Below are positions 48,674 through 56,419 of a DNA stretch of 64,000 nucleotides, one piece after another; positions within the stretch are counted from its first letter, which is position 1, and the number at the start of each line of letters is the position of its first letter. The notes under the pieces were generated by a model, which was given only the letters and a program-made list of their open reading frames with translations, did not search any database and was not told the DNA's origin. The stretch is from Amycolatopsis kentuckyensis. GTDB lineage: Bacteria > Actinomycetota > Actinomycetes > Mycobacteriales > Pseudonocardiaceae. The DNA lies in the NCBI RefSeq assembly GCF_002155975.1, contig NZ_MUMI01000024.1:35725-99724 (forward strand), read 5' to 3'. The translations under genes were made by a program, and so were the position numbers.

Positions 48674-48928
48674 TCAGGCGCGCGAGCCTACCCGGCCGCG
48701 CATCAGCGGCGTCAGGTCGATCGTGGTTTCCAGCGGGCGGGACGTGCGGACCCCGTCGGCGTGGCGCCGCAGCGGGAGGTCCTGGTCGGTCGCCCACGTC
48801 GTGGTCTTGCGCAGCGGCGCCTGGATCAGGCTGAAGCCGAAGCGGTTCCGCAGCTCGTTCCCGATGCCCCGGCGGCCACGGTGTTCTTCGGCCTCGCGGC
48901 GGAAGAGCGAGTTCACCCGGACGGCCAT
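48674..48928 (-). CDS. Small basic hypothetical protein
   Basis: From ATG 48928 (GGGGGTG upstream) the product is 84 residues: MAVRVNSLFRREAEEHRGRR, then RFGFSLIQAPLRKTTTWATDQDLPLRRHADG and an end with TIDLTPLMRGRVGSRA. It is basic and has no recognised domain. The frame is open upstream to 48991. It is convergent with the methyltransferase operon. Confidence 0.5.
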   Translation of the reverse strand: MAVRVNSLFRREAEEHRGRRGIGNELRNRFGFSLIQAPLRKTTTWATDQDLPLRRHADGVRTSRPLETTIDLTPLMRGRVGSRA

Positions 48929-49357
48929 TCGTCTACACCCCCAGCTCTCGTCGCGGTGCTTCGGCGCCCCCGAGGGAAAACGCTTCCGCATCTCTGGTTC
49001 GGACCAGCCTGGTCACGGCGAGCGCGCGGGGTGGCGCACCTTCCTCGACGATCACGCTGTTCCTCCCCCATGAGGTCCTGCGGTGGCTTGGCTTGGTTGG
49101 TTCCGGCACCGGTCGTTCCGACTGTTCGGCCCGCCTCGACGACCGCCCGCCGCGGGCAGGCAGTCATTCACCGACACCAGCCGCCCCGGCCGATGCGATT
49201 AATCCTACTCCTGGAATAATCTTCATGTCGAGGCCGTACCCAGTTGATCACCCGCTTGGCCCTGTGGCTTGCTCCATTGAGACACTGAGTAGCCGGGAGC
49301 GGGTGCCTTCGACCAGGTCACGACCGCGCCCCCCATCGATCCTCGGAGGTACGACCC
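48929..49357. other. Intergenic region before the DUF397 gene
   Basis: About 430 bases with no convincing gene. An AT-rich patch at 49197-49225 is the most promoter-like part and lies about 140 bases before the DUF397 start, which has GGAGG upstream. Confidence 0.4.
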
Positions 49358-49612
49358 ATGGCGGATTATCCGTCGTTCGCGGATTACGATCCGAACACGG
49401 CCGTGACCCTGTTCGAAGAGGCCGCCTGGGAGAAGTCGTTCGCCAGTGAGCCCAACGGCGGCAGCTGCGTCGAGGTCAACCTGGGCCGCGACGGCGTGAT
49501 CGGCGTCCGGGACACCAAGCTCACGACCAGCCCGGTCTTCGTGTTCGACACCGCCGAGTGGGAAGCGTTCCTGATCGCCGTCAAAGCCGGGCAGTTCGAC
49601 CTGCCCGCCTGA
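49358..49612 (+). CDS. DUF397-domain protein
   Basis: The 84-residue protein has the DUF397 core: AAWEKSFASEPNGGSCVEVNL, then GVIGVRDTKLTTSPVFVFDTAEWEAFL, including the W-x-K-S and RD-S-K-like positions. DUF397 proteins are usually encoded beside XRE-DUF5753 regulators and act in the same control systems in streptomycetes. Here the nearest such regulator is 3 kb to the left, with methyltransferases between. GGAGG precedes the ATG. Confidence 0.92.
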   Translation: MADYPSFADYDPNTAVTLFEEAAWEKSFASEPNGGSCVEVNLGRDGVIGVRDTKLTTSPVFVFDTAEWEAFLIAVKAGQFDLPA

Positions 49613-49723
49613 ACGGCCGTACCCCGGAAGACAAATGGTGAAGGCCCCCTTCCCCGCTCTCTACGGTGAAGGAGGCCTTCGCGACCGCCCGAATACGTGC
49701 GGACGCCTGATGTGAGGGGAATC

Positions 49724-50269
49724 TCACCCGATTGCCGGAAGCTCGCCTCCGCGCAGGCGGCCGCGCGTCCGGCGCCAGGCCACCACGATGAGCGCCACGA
49801 GCCCGATCAGCGGCAGCGTGCTGATCGCCCAGCTCAGGCCGATCGGCGGCCCCGGCTGTTCCAGCACCGGCAACGCACGCAGCTCGCCGGTGCCGGAACC
49901 GGCGGGGCCGTTGACGGTGAAGCGGAGCGTCCAGTCGCCCGGCCGCGGCATCGAGCGGACGTCGAGCCCCCACACCTCCAGCTTGCGCGGGTGCCGCACC
50001 AGCGGCTGCTTCCGGTTCTGGCCGCCTTCCGGGTTCACCATGGTGAGCGTGCCGGACTTGCCTTCGATCCCGCCGTCGGGGATGAAGGTGAAGTCCAGTG
50101 ACTGCATGGCTTTCACCGGCCAGGTGCTGAACCCGACGGTCAGCCCGTACGGCCCGGCCTGCACCCGCTCGGTGTGCACGATGTTGACCGGCTCGTAGGC
50201 GTTCGCCGTCCCGGCGGTCGTGAACAGCAGCCCGGCGACCGCGGCCAGGGCCAGGAGTGCCTTACGCAT
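49724..50269 (-). CDS. Exported protein with C-terminal membrane anchor
   Basis: The 181-residue protein has a Sec signal peptide (MRKALLALAAVAGLLFTTAG..ANA), a strand-rich domain (VQAGPYGLTVGFSTWPVKAMQSLDFTFIPDGG.., PGDWTLRFTVNG) and one C-terminal membrane helix (GLSWAISTLPLIGLVALIVVAW) with a basic end. The domain resembles YtkA/FixH-like immunoglobulin folds. It is the last gene of a four-gene operon of exported and membrane proteins and overlaps the previous gene by 8 bases. Function unknown. Confidence 0.7.
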   Translation of the reverse strand: MRKALLALAAVAGLLFTTAGTANAYEPVNIVHTERVQAGPYGLTVGFSTWPVKAMQSLDFTFIPDGGIEGKSGTLTMVNPEGGQNRKQPLVRHPRKLEVWGLDVRSMPRPGDWTLRFTVNGPAGSGTGELRALPVLEQPGPPIGLSWAISTLPLIGLVALIVVAWRRTRGRLRGGELPAIG

Positions 50270-51404
50270 CAGCGGTTTCCCCCTTCTTCGCGGGCGCCAG
50301 CAGGCAGAGCATCCCGCCGAACCGCCACCCGGCGAACCCGCCGAGCAGCCCCAGCGCCGCGCTGAGCACGGCGGTCGTCGTCAGGTACCAGGCCGGCGGC
50401 AGGTGCGCGCCGGTGTAGAGCAGGAACCGCTGCACCGGCAGGCTCAGCCCGAGCAGCAGCCCGGCGATCCCGCCGGCGACCACGGACACCCGGCCCGCAC
50501 GCCACCCCCGGCGTCGGCCGGCGAGGTACACCAGCTCCATCAGGGCGGCCACCGGCAGCAGCGCCATCGGCGTCAGCGACGGCATCGCCGGCACCCCGGA
50601 GATCGCGTCCCGCATCGGCAGGCCGACCAGGTCGGCGTACGCCCGCGCGGCCCACGGCGAGAACCACCAGAACACCGCCTGCACGGCCGCGACCAGCGCC
50701 GCGGTGCCCACCGCCCCACCCGGACGGCGGGTGAACCCGGCGCCGACGGCGACCAGCAGCACCGCCATCATCGACGTCCCGATCGCGACGGCGTCGGCGT
50801 AGTCGTCCGGCACCTGCTGCAACCCGAGCGCCAGCACCGGCCCGAAGGTGAGCAGCACGGTCAGCGACGCCAGCGTGCCGAGCCGGCCCCAGCGGTGCTC
50901 GCGCGCCGCGGCGAACACCGCGGTCGTGCCGATGAGCGACACCGTGATCGACAGCAGCAGCCCGATGTGCGGTGGCGAGTCGATGACCGCGTCGAAGCCG
51001 TAAAGCCCGTGCCACCACTGGTCCCACAGGCCGTACAGGAGGAACGTCGCCGCGCCGACCCCGGAAACCAGGTAGCCCAGCGGGGCCGCGAACGTCCGGC
51101 CGAACACGTTGACCACGCGCCCGCCGATCCGCGGGTCGACCGGCCGTCCCGCGTGCCGCGCCGCCGTCGTCAGCAGCACGACGGCGAGGCTCGCCAGGCC
51201 GACGACCGCGCTGCCCGCGTACAGGAACAGGTGCGGCAGCGTGAAGAACGTGTCCGGCCCGACGTCGTCGTGCCACTGGATGTCCCAGGTGAGCCCGACC
51301 AGTGACAGCAGCGACCCGCCGAGCACGACGTTCGCCGGCAGCAACCCCGTCCGCGCTTGTTTTGCCACCGACGTGGTGCGCACGCCGGATGCGGTGAGAT
51401 CCAT
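50262..51404 (-). CDS. Multi-pass membrane protein of the FixH/YtkA operon
   Basis: From ATG 51404, just after AGGAGGGGG, the product is 380 residues with about ten membrane helices. Short loops carry WDIQWHDDVGPDTFFTLPHLFLY, LYGLWDQWWHGLYGFDAVIDSPPHIG and EHRWGRL, where the His and Asp residues inside membrane segments could bind a metal or heme. The family is not named with confidence. Position between exported FixH/YtkA-like proteins suggests a shared role, perhaps copper handling. Confidence 0.7.
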   Translation of the reverse strand: MDLTASGVRTTSVAKQARTGLLPANVVLGGSLLSLVGLTWDIQWHDDVGPDTFFTLPHLFLYAGSAVVGLASLAVVLLTTAARHAGRPVDPRIGGRVVNVFGRTFAAPLGYLVSGVGAATFLLYGLWDQWWHGLYGFDAVIDSPPHIGLLLSITVSLIGTTAVFAAAREHRWGRLGTLASLTVLLTFGPVLALGLQQVPDDYADAVAIGTSMMAVLLVAVGAGFTRRPGGAVGTAALVAAVQAVFWWFSPWAARAYADLVGLPMRDAISGVPAMPSLTPMALLPVAALMELVYLAGRRRGWRAGRVSVVAGGIAGLLLGLSLPVQRFLLYTGAHLPPAWYLTTTAVLSAALGLLGGFAGWRFGGMLCLLAPAKKGETADA

Positions 51405-51415
51405 ACCCCCTCCTT

Positions 51416-51808
51416 CTACTTGACCAACACGGGAAAGACGACTTGCGCGGGCCCGCCGGGGCCGCGCAGCGCAACGGTGATCTCCCACTGCCCGGCCATC
51501 GGCAGCCCGACGTCCGCGGCGCGGAAGCGGCCGGGCCCGTCCGGTCCGGCGGGCACCGGCGTGAGCGCGTGGCCCATCTGCGCCATGACCGGCGCGACCG
51601 TGACGGCGTCGGGCGCGGGCCCGGTCACGGCCACCGCGAAGGTGTTGCCGCCGATCCGGGGCTGCTCCGCGGAGAACTGGACCGTGTAGGGCCCCGAAAC
51701 CGCTTGCTGCGTAGTGGGTTTCGCGTCGCCGCCGCCCCAAAGGAGCCACGCGGCACCGGCCGCGACGACCAGGGCGACGACGGTGATCAGCAACGTCGGG
51801 CGTTTCAT
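51416..51808 (-). CDS. FixH/YtkA-like exported protein
   Basis: The 130-residue protein has an N-terminal membrane anchor (LLITVVALVVAAGAAWLLW) and a YtkA/FixH-like domain (GPYTVQFSAEQPRIGGNTFAVAVTG.., VAPVMAQMGHALTPVPAGPDGPGRF, GLPMAGQWEITVAL). The MAQMGH segment has the Met/His pattern of copper-site chaperones in this fold. Its start overlaps the end of the gene before it, and the big membrane protein follows after 11 bases. Confidence 0.75.
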   Translation of the reverse strand: MKRPTLLITVVALVVAAGAAWLLWGGGDAKPTTQQAVSGPYTVQFSAEQPRIGGNTFAVAVTGPAPDAVTVAPVMAQMGHALTPVPAGPDGPGRFRAADVGLPMAGQWEITVALRGPGGPAQVVFPVLVK

Positions 51809-53202
51809 CGGCCGGCTCCTGTCGTCGGGACGTCGACCACGGCGGGCACGGTGAGCACCCGGTAGCCGCGTTCGGCCTGCAGCCAGATCCGGTACCGGCC
51901 GGGCTCGGCGAAGGTGTAGGTGAAGCTGACGTCGGGGCCGTACGCGGCGACTGTCTCATCAGGACGGTCACGCTGTCCCGCGACGGGCGGGACCATCGCG
52001 TGGACGTGCGCCCACGTGGGTGCCTTCGCGGCGCCTTCGCCGGCGGGGCCGGTGAACGGCCCGGTGACGATCAGGTGGCCGAGCATGCCCAGCCACGGCT
52101 GGAGGTCCTGGGCGGGGAAGCGCGCGGTGATCGTGGTCGGCGTCCCGGGGCTGACGGTGAGTTCGACCGGGGTGCCGTCGATCGTCCGCGGTCCGGGGCC
52201 GGGTGGCTCGGGCGCGGGGGTCGCGGTGCCCTTCATGTCCACAGTGGACCGGACGAGCTGGACGCCACCGCCGCGCCGGGCCAGTTCCGCGGCGACGGCG
52301 TAGGTACCCGCTTCCGGATCGGCGAGCCGGACGCGGTAGTCGCCGGGGCCGACGCGCACCGGGTGCAGGTGGCTCAGCCGGCCGGACGGCGAGACCAGCA
52401 CCAGGTGCACGAGCGCGTTGTCGTGGACCAGCAGGTCGTCGACCGGGCGGCCGGTGGCGCCGTCGGTGAGCCGCAGCCGCAGGTCGCCCCGCCGGGCTTC
52501 GACGGCGAGGTTCACCGGCGGCCGGGAGTAATCCACTGTGGACAGCTGTGCGTTCGCGTAGGGGTCGGTGAGGTTGTCGAACGTCGGGTCCAGCTGGCTG
52601 CCGGGTGCCGGCGGCGGGGGAGTGCTCGCCGACAGCAGCGCGCCGGTGACGGCGACGGCGATCGCGGCGACCACGCCGGCCGCCGGGACGAGCGCGTACG
52701 CGGTCCGCTTGGCCCGCACCCCCACGACGAGGGCGATGAGCAGGAACGCCCCCGCGGCGACGAACCCGCCGTAGGTCGCCCGCTCCCACGGCGGAACCAC
52801 CCGGGCGGGCACGATGAACGGGATCGTGGCGGGCGGCCCGGTGCCGTCGCTCAGCGAAAGTTCCCACGGCCCCGGTTTGTCGACTTGGAGACTTCCCGCG
52901 TAGACACCCGGTGCCGCGCCGAGCACCACGTCCCCGCGCGAACTCGGGACGCCGTCGGCCGCGACGGCCAGGTGCAGCGTGCCGGGCGCGGTGCCCTGGT
53001 GCGTCACGACGTCGACCCGCAGCGGCGAAGGCGTGGTGTCGACGCGGCGGATGATCACGGTCAGTTCGCGCGCGCCGAGTGTCTGGGCGACCTGGATGTC
53101 GGCGCCGGCCGGTGCGCCGTCGGCGTGCGCGATCCCGCCGCCGGCCACGATCCCCAGTGCGGCCAGCAGCATCAGCAGTGCCGCTTTCGATTTGCTCCCC
53201 AT
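51805..53202 (-). CDS. Exported, membrane-anchored His-containing protein, first of the operon
   Basis: The 465-residue protein has a signal peptide (AALLMLLAALGIVAGGGIAHA), an Ig-like domain, two membrane helices near 135-190, and a long exterior with repeated His motifs: LSHLHPVRVGPGDYRV, MLGHLIVTGPF and WAHVHAMVPP. These resemble metal-site loops of copper-related YtkA/CopC-type domains. It probably acts with the FixH-like protein in metal delivery or envelope stress; no direct proof is visible. TGG-rich sequence lies before the ATG without a strong ribosome site. Confidence 0.65.
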   Translation of the reverse strand: MGSKSKAALLMLLAALGIVAGGGIAHADGAPAGADIQVAQTLGARELTVIIRRVDTTPSPLRVDVVTHQGTAPGTLHLAVAADGVPSSRGDVVLGAAPGVYAGSLQVDKPGPWELSLSDGTGPPATIPFIVPARVVPPWERATYGGFVAAGAFLLIALVVGVRAKRTAYALVPAAGVVAAIAVAVTGALLSASTPPPPAPGSQLDPTFDNLTDPYANAQLSTVDYSRPPVNLAVEARRGDLRLRLTDGATGRPVDDLLVHDNALVHLVLVSPSGRLSHLHPVRVGPGDYRVRLADPEAGTYAVAAELARRGGGVQLVRSTVDMKGTATPAPEPPGPGPRTIDGTPVELTVSPGTPTTITARFPAQDLQPWLGMLGHLIVTGPFTGPAGEGAAKAPTWAHVHAMVPPVAGQRDRPDETVAAYGPDVSFTYTFAEPGRYRIWLQAERGYRVLTVPAVVDVPTTGAGR

Positions 53203-53297
53203 CGTGGACCGAACCTAACCGGTTCATCCGGTGGTGGGCGTCACGGCGGCGAGGGAACTCCGGTCCCCAGTTCGGGGGACCGGAGGCCCCGGGGATC

Positions 53298-54152
53298 TCA
53301 GGGAAGGAGGAACTTCCGCAGGTGGGCGACCACTTCGCCGGGCTGCTCCTCGGGGAGGAAGTGGCCGCACTCGGCGAGGGCCGCGCCGGTGACGTCGTCG
53401 GCGTACTCCCGCCAGATGTCGAGCGTCGGGAGCGTGCCGAGCAGGCCGTTCGCGCCCCAGAGGGCGAGAAGTGGCTGGGTGACGCGCTTTCCGGCTTCGA
53501 AGTCGGCGTCGTCGAGGTCGGCGTCGTCGGGGAAGGAGGCGCGGTAGTCGTCGAAGCCGGCCCGGAGCGCGCCCGGCTGGGAGAAGGCGCGGACGTACTC
53601 GGCCTGGGCGTCGGCGTCGAGGGCGTGGCGCTGGTAGGTCCAGCGTTCGAAGAAGTAGCCGAGGTAGGCGGCGATGTTCTGGCCGGCCAGGAGCTCCGGC
53701 AGGTCGGGTTGGAGGTGGAAGAGCCAGTGCCAGTACGCCTTCGCGACGCCGGCGTCGAGGCGCTGCCACATCGCGCGGGTCGGGGCGATGTCGAGCACGG
53801 CCAGGCGTTCGACCTGGTCCGGGCGGTCGAGCGCCCAGCGGTGGGCGACGCGGCCGCCGCGGTCGTGCCCGGCGACGGCGGTCTTCGCGAAGCCCAGGTG
53901 ATCGGCGAGGGCGGCGATGTCGGCGGCCATGGTGCGCTTGTCGTAGCCCCCTTTCGGCTTGTCCGTGCGGCCGTAGCCGCGCAGGTCCGGGGCGATCACG
54001 GTGTGCGTCTCGGCGAGGGGGGCCAGGACCTTGTGCCAGCAGTGCGACGTCTGCGGCCAGCCGTGCAGCAGGAACAGCGGCGGGCCGTCGCCGGCGCGGA
54101 GGTAGTGCAGGCGGATGCCGTTCACGGTGGCGAGATTTTCTAACCGGTTCAT
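53298..54152 (-). CDS. Alpha/beta hydrolase, epoxide hydrolase/haloacetate dehalogenase-like
   Basis: The 284-residue enzyme has the oxyanion motif FLLHGWPQTSHCWH, the LRGYGRTDKP segment, nucleophile Asp in AGHDRGGRVAHRWA and catalytic His in ECGHFLPEEQP. An Asp nucleophile with HGWP is typical of epoxide hydrolases and fluoroacetate dehalogenases. The start ATG 54152 lies inside one of two similar inverted repeats shared with the divergent CGNR gene. The substrate cannot be stated. Confidence 0.88.
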   Translation of the reverse strand: MNRLENLATVNGIRLHYLRAGDGPPLFLLHGWPQTSHCWHKVLAPLAETHTVIAPDLRGYGRTDKPKGGYDKRTMAADIAALADHLGFAKTAVAGHDRGGRVAHRWALDRPDQVERLAVLDIAPTRAMWQRLDAGVAKAYWHWLFHLQPDLPELLAGQNIAAYLGYFFERWTYQRHALDADAQAEYVRAFSQPGALRAGFDDYRASFPDDADLDDADFEAGKRVTQPLLALWGANGLLGTLPTLDIWREYADDVTGAALAECGHFLPEEQPGEVVAHLRKFLLP

Positions 54153-54198
54153 AGGGTTAGACGGTAGCGCTGCTTCTAACTGTCTTCAAGGGTTAGAA
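54138..54198. promoter_or_regulatory. Two TTCTAAC-N11-GTTAGA operators in a divergent promoter
   Basis: TTCTAAC (54138-54144) and GTTAGA (54156-54161) are 11 bases apart; TTCTAAC (54174-54180) and GTTAGAA (54192-54198) have the same 11-base gap. They lie between the hydrolase and the CGNR gene. A third copy of the same form is at 58462-58485. Confidence 0.65.
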
Positions 54199-54206
54199 TC
54201 ATCGGC

Positions 54207-54749
54207 ATGGAGTGGGTCTTCGACGGCGGACGGCCGTGCCTCGACCTCGTCAACACGCTGCGCAGCCGGCACGAGTCGGGCGTGGAGCTGCTGACGGGGC
54301 CGGACGCGCTGGCGGAGTGGCTTTCGCTGGCGGGCTTGACGACGGGCCCGGTGCCGGTGACGGCGGGCAACGTGCTGGCGGCGAAGGCGCTGCGGGAGGC
54401 GATCGACCGGGTGCTGCTGCCGCCGGAGGAGCTGTCGAAGATGGACGTCGACCTGGTCAACAACGCGGCGGCCTCGGCCCCGGCACCCCCACCGCGCCTG
54501 GCCCTGGTGGGCGGCACGCTGCGCCGCGAGGTCCCGGCCCCGAAGGACCCGGTGGCGGCGGCGTTCGCGGCACTGGCGGCGGACGCAATCGACCTGGCCA
54601 CGAGCGACGCGGAGGTCCGAGTCTGCGCGGCCGACGACTGCGGCCAGCGGTTCTGCGACGCCTCACCGCGCCGCAACCGCCAGTGGTGCTCGATGGCCCG
54701 CTGCGGAAACCGAGCCAAAGCCCGAGCCCACTACGCCCGAACCCGCTGA
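54207..54749 (+). CDS. ABATE/CGNR zinc-finger regulator
   Basis: The 180-residue protein starts MEWVFDGGRPCLDLVNTLRSR, the ABATE-domain opening, and ends with a zinc finger containing RVCAADDCGQRFCDASPRRNRQWCSMARCGNRAKARAHYAR, which includes the CGNR motif. Such proteins are thought to bind DNA through the finger and a ligand through the helical N-domain. It is divergent from the alpha/beta hydrolase across a pair of operators, so it is a likely regulator of that gene and itself. Confidence 0.9.
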   Translation: MEWVFDGGRPCLDLVNTLRSRHESGVELLTGPDALAEWLSLAGLTTGPVPVTAGNVLAAKALREAIDRVLLPPEELSKMDVDLVNNAAASAPAPPPRLALVGGTLRREVPAPKDPVAAAFAALAADAIDLATSDAEVRVCAADDCGQRFCDASPRRNRQWCSMARCGNRAKARAHYARTR

Positions 54750-54751
54750 CC

Positions 54752-54988
54752 CACCCAAGTCGCCCCCCCAATCACCCGAGTCGACCCCCCAATCACCCGA
54801 GTCGACCCTCCGATCACCCGAGTCCCGCCCCTAATCACGCGAGTCGACCCTCCAATCACGTGAGATCGGCCTCCAATCACGCGAGATCGGTCCCCAGTCA
54901 CGCGAGATCGGTCCCCAATCACGCGAGTTCCGCCTTCAGTCACGTGAGATCGGCCTCCAGTCACGCGAGTCCCGCCTTCGATCACGCG
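54752..54988. repeat. 21-bp tandem repeat array (about 11 units)
   Basis: From 54768 a 21-base unit (AATCACGCGAGTCGACCCTCC-like) repeats with no change in length for ten full units and a partial one to about 54988. Units differ at several positions but the TCAC(G/C)(C/T)GAG core is stable. As 21 is a multiple of 3, a frame stays open on the minus strand (GxTRVIGG-like heptads), but no ribosome site or known domain supports a gene. Confidence 0.85.
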
Positions 54989-55007
54989 CTGCCGGCCGCG
55001 ATCGTCC

Positions 55008-55874
55008 TCACGAGTTCGGCTTGGCGCCCGGGCCGTCTCGGCGGACCAGCGCGCGATACACCCGCGGGTGCGCGCGGAACCACACGTTCAGCTTGCCGAT
55101 CCACCGCATGTGCGCCGTCCGCAACCCGGCCGGGATCGGCGTCGCGCACAGGCGTACCGCCGCCGCGAAGCGGGCGAAGCGGCGCTGGTCCGCCGCCGTC
55201 CACTGGAGACCCAGGCGCTCTCGGAGGTTCGTGGGCAGCGTGGCCCGGATCAGGAACAGCTGGATCCGCGCGTGCCACCGCCACCACGGATCGGGCAGCC
55301 ACCGGACCGGCTTCCGCACCGTCCGGATCGTCTCGAAGAGCTGCTCGATCGTCGGGTTCGTCGTGAAGCCCGCCACCATCGAGTCGTAGTAACGCTCGAA
55401 CGCCGCCCAGTCCGGTGGCAAATCCTGCGGGCGCACGCCCAGCATCCGGCCGACGTCGCACATCTGGGCGTAGTACTCGCCGAGCTCCGATGTGGACAGT
55501 GGCCGCCCGAAAAACCGCTGCACGTCAACGGGAACCTTCACCAGCGTCGCATGCACCCACGCATACGCGGCCGGATCCAACGCGCTGTACCGCCGTCCGT
55601 CCGCAACCCCCGTGAACGTCCGGTGCAACGCCCGCAACCGCGCAGCTTCCACACGCGCACCGGCCGCACCGCCGTAGACGTAGATCGACAGCGACGCGCC
55701 CGTCCGCATCAGGCGCGTCCACGGATCCGACGCGTAGTCCGAATGGTCCCGCACCCCCGCCGCCACGACCGGGTGTGCCACCTGCAGCACCAGCACCTGC
55801 CCCGCCAGCAACCCGTCGCGGAAGTCGCCGAAGTACTTCCAGGCCGCCGTGCCGCGGACGATCGGCGGAGCCAT
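55008..55874 (-). CDS. MpaB-family (DUF2236) oxygenase-like protein
   Basis: The 288-residue protein has the DUF2236/MpaB signature: DFRDGLLAGQVLVLQVAHPVVAAGVRDHSDYASDPWTRLMRT, ADGRRYSALDPAAYAWVHATLV with the invariant Trp-His, and a helical C-terminus. Family members include latex-clearing protein and bacterial oxygenases with a heme-type site. The substrate is unknown. Its ATG overlaps the TetR stop (TGATG); a TTG one codon earlier is also possible. It ends the amidase-TetR-MpaB operon. Confidence 0.88.
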   Translation of the reverse strand: MAPPIVRGTAAWKYFGDFRDGLLAGQVLVLQVAHPVVAAGVRDHSDYASDPWTRLMRTGASLSIYVYGGAAGARVEAARLRALHRTFTGVADGRRYSALDPAAYAWVHATLVKVPVDVQRFFGRPLSTSELGEYYAQMCDVGRMLGVRPQDLPPDWAAFERYYDSMVAGFTTNPTIEQLFETIRTVRKPVRWLPDPWWRWHARIQLFLIRATLPTNLRERLGLQWTAADQRRFARFAAAVRLCATPIPAGLRTAHMRWIGKLNVWFRAHPRVYRALVRRDGPGAKPNS

Positions 55875-56419
55875 CAAGCTCCGCGGAGCAACATCATCAG
55901 GGGCTCGGCCACCGGCGTGTCCGTCTCACCCGTGGCCAGCCGCCGCAGCTGCAACCCCGCGATCAGTGCCACCACCGGCCCGGCCAGGCGCGCCGGGTCG
56001 GGGACCCCCAACGCGCTGAGGATCGTCACCGCCAGCTCGTCGTACGCCGCGAAGCACCGCGAAGACGCTTCGTGCAGCTCCGGGTCGCGCGCCGCCTGGA
56101 GGTACAGCTCGTGCGCGCCGAGCTCGTCCGCGCCGAACGGCAGCTGGGCGATCACGTGCTCGACCACCGACGCCGCCTGCTCGACGCTCAACCCCTCCGA
56201 ACGGTAACCGTCGACGATCGCGCCGAGCTTCGCCGTCTCCTCCTCGGCGAACAGCAGCATCGCCTCGCGCAGCAACGCCGTCTGGCTCGTGAAGTGGTAG
56301 GTCAGGGTGCCGAGCGAGACACCCGCGGCGGCGACGATCCGGCGGTTCGTCAGCCCGCCGACGCCGTGTTCGCCGACGACGGTCAGCGCGCCGCGCAGGA
56401 TGGCTTCCCGGGTGCTCAC
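55874..56419 (-). CDS. TetR-family transcriptional regulator
   Basis: The 181-residue protein starts STREAILRGALTVVGEHGVGGLTNRRIVAAAGVSLGTLTYHF, a canonical TetR helix-turn-helix, followed by an alpha-helical ligand domain. GTG 56419 overlaps the amidase stop (GTGA), which decides the start over an in-frame GTG at 56449. As it is in the same operon, it probably binds the perfect 18-bp palindrome upstream of the amidase and controls all three genes. Confidence 0.9.
   Translation of the reverse strand: MSTREAILRGALTVVGEHGVGGLTNRRIVAAAGVSLGTLTYHFTSQTALLREAMLLFAEEETAKLGAIVDGYRSEGLSVEQAASVVEHVIAQLPFGADELGAHELYLQAARDPELHEASSRCFAAYDELAVTILSALGVPDPARLAGPVVALIAGLQLRRLATGETDTPVAEPLMMLLRGA

Noticed and set aside
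54731..54985. Repeat protein of 84 residues on the minus strand
   Set aside because: The frame is open only because the DNA repeat is 21 bases long; no ribosome site or known domain.
54752..54988. CRISPR array
   Set aside because: Units of 21 bases follow each other without spacers, units vary, and no cas genes are near.
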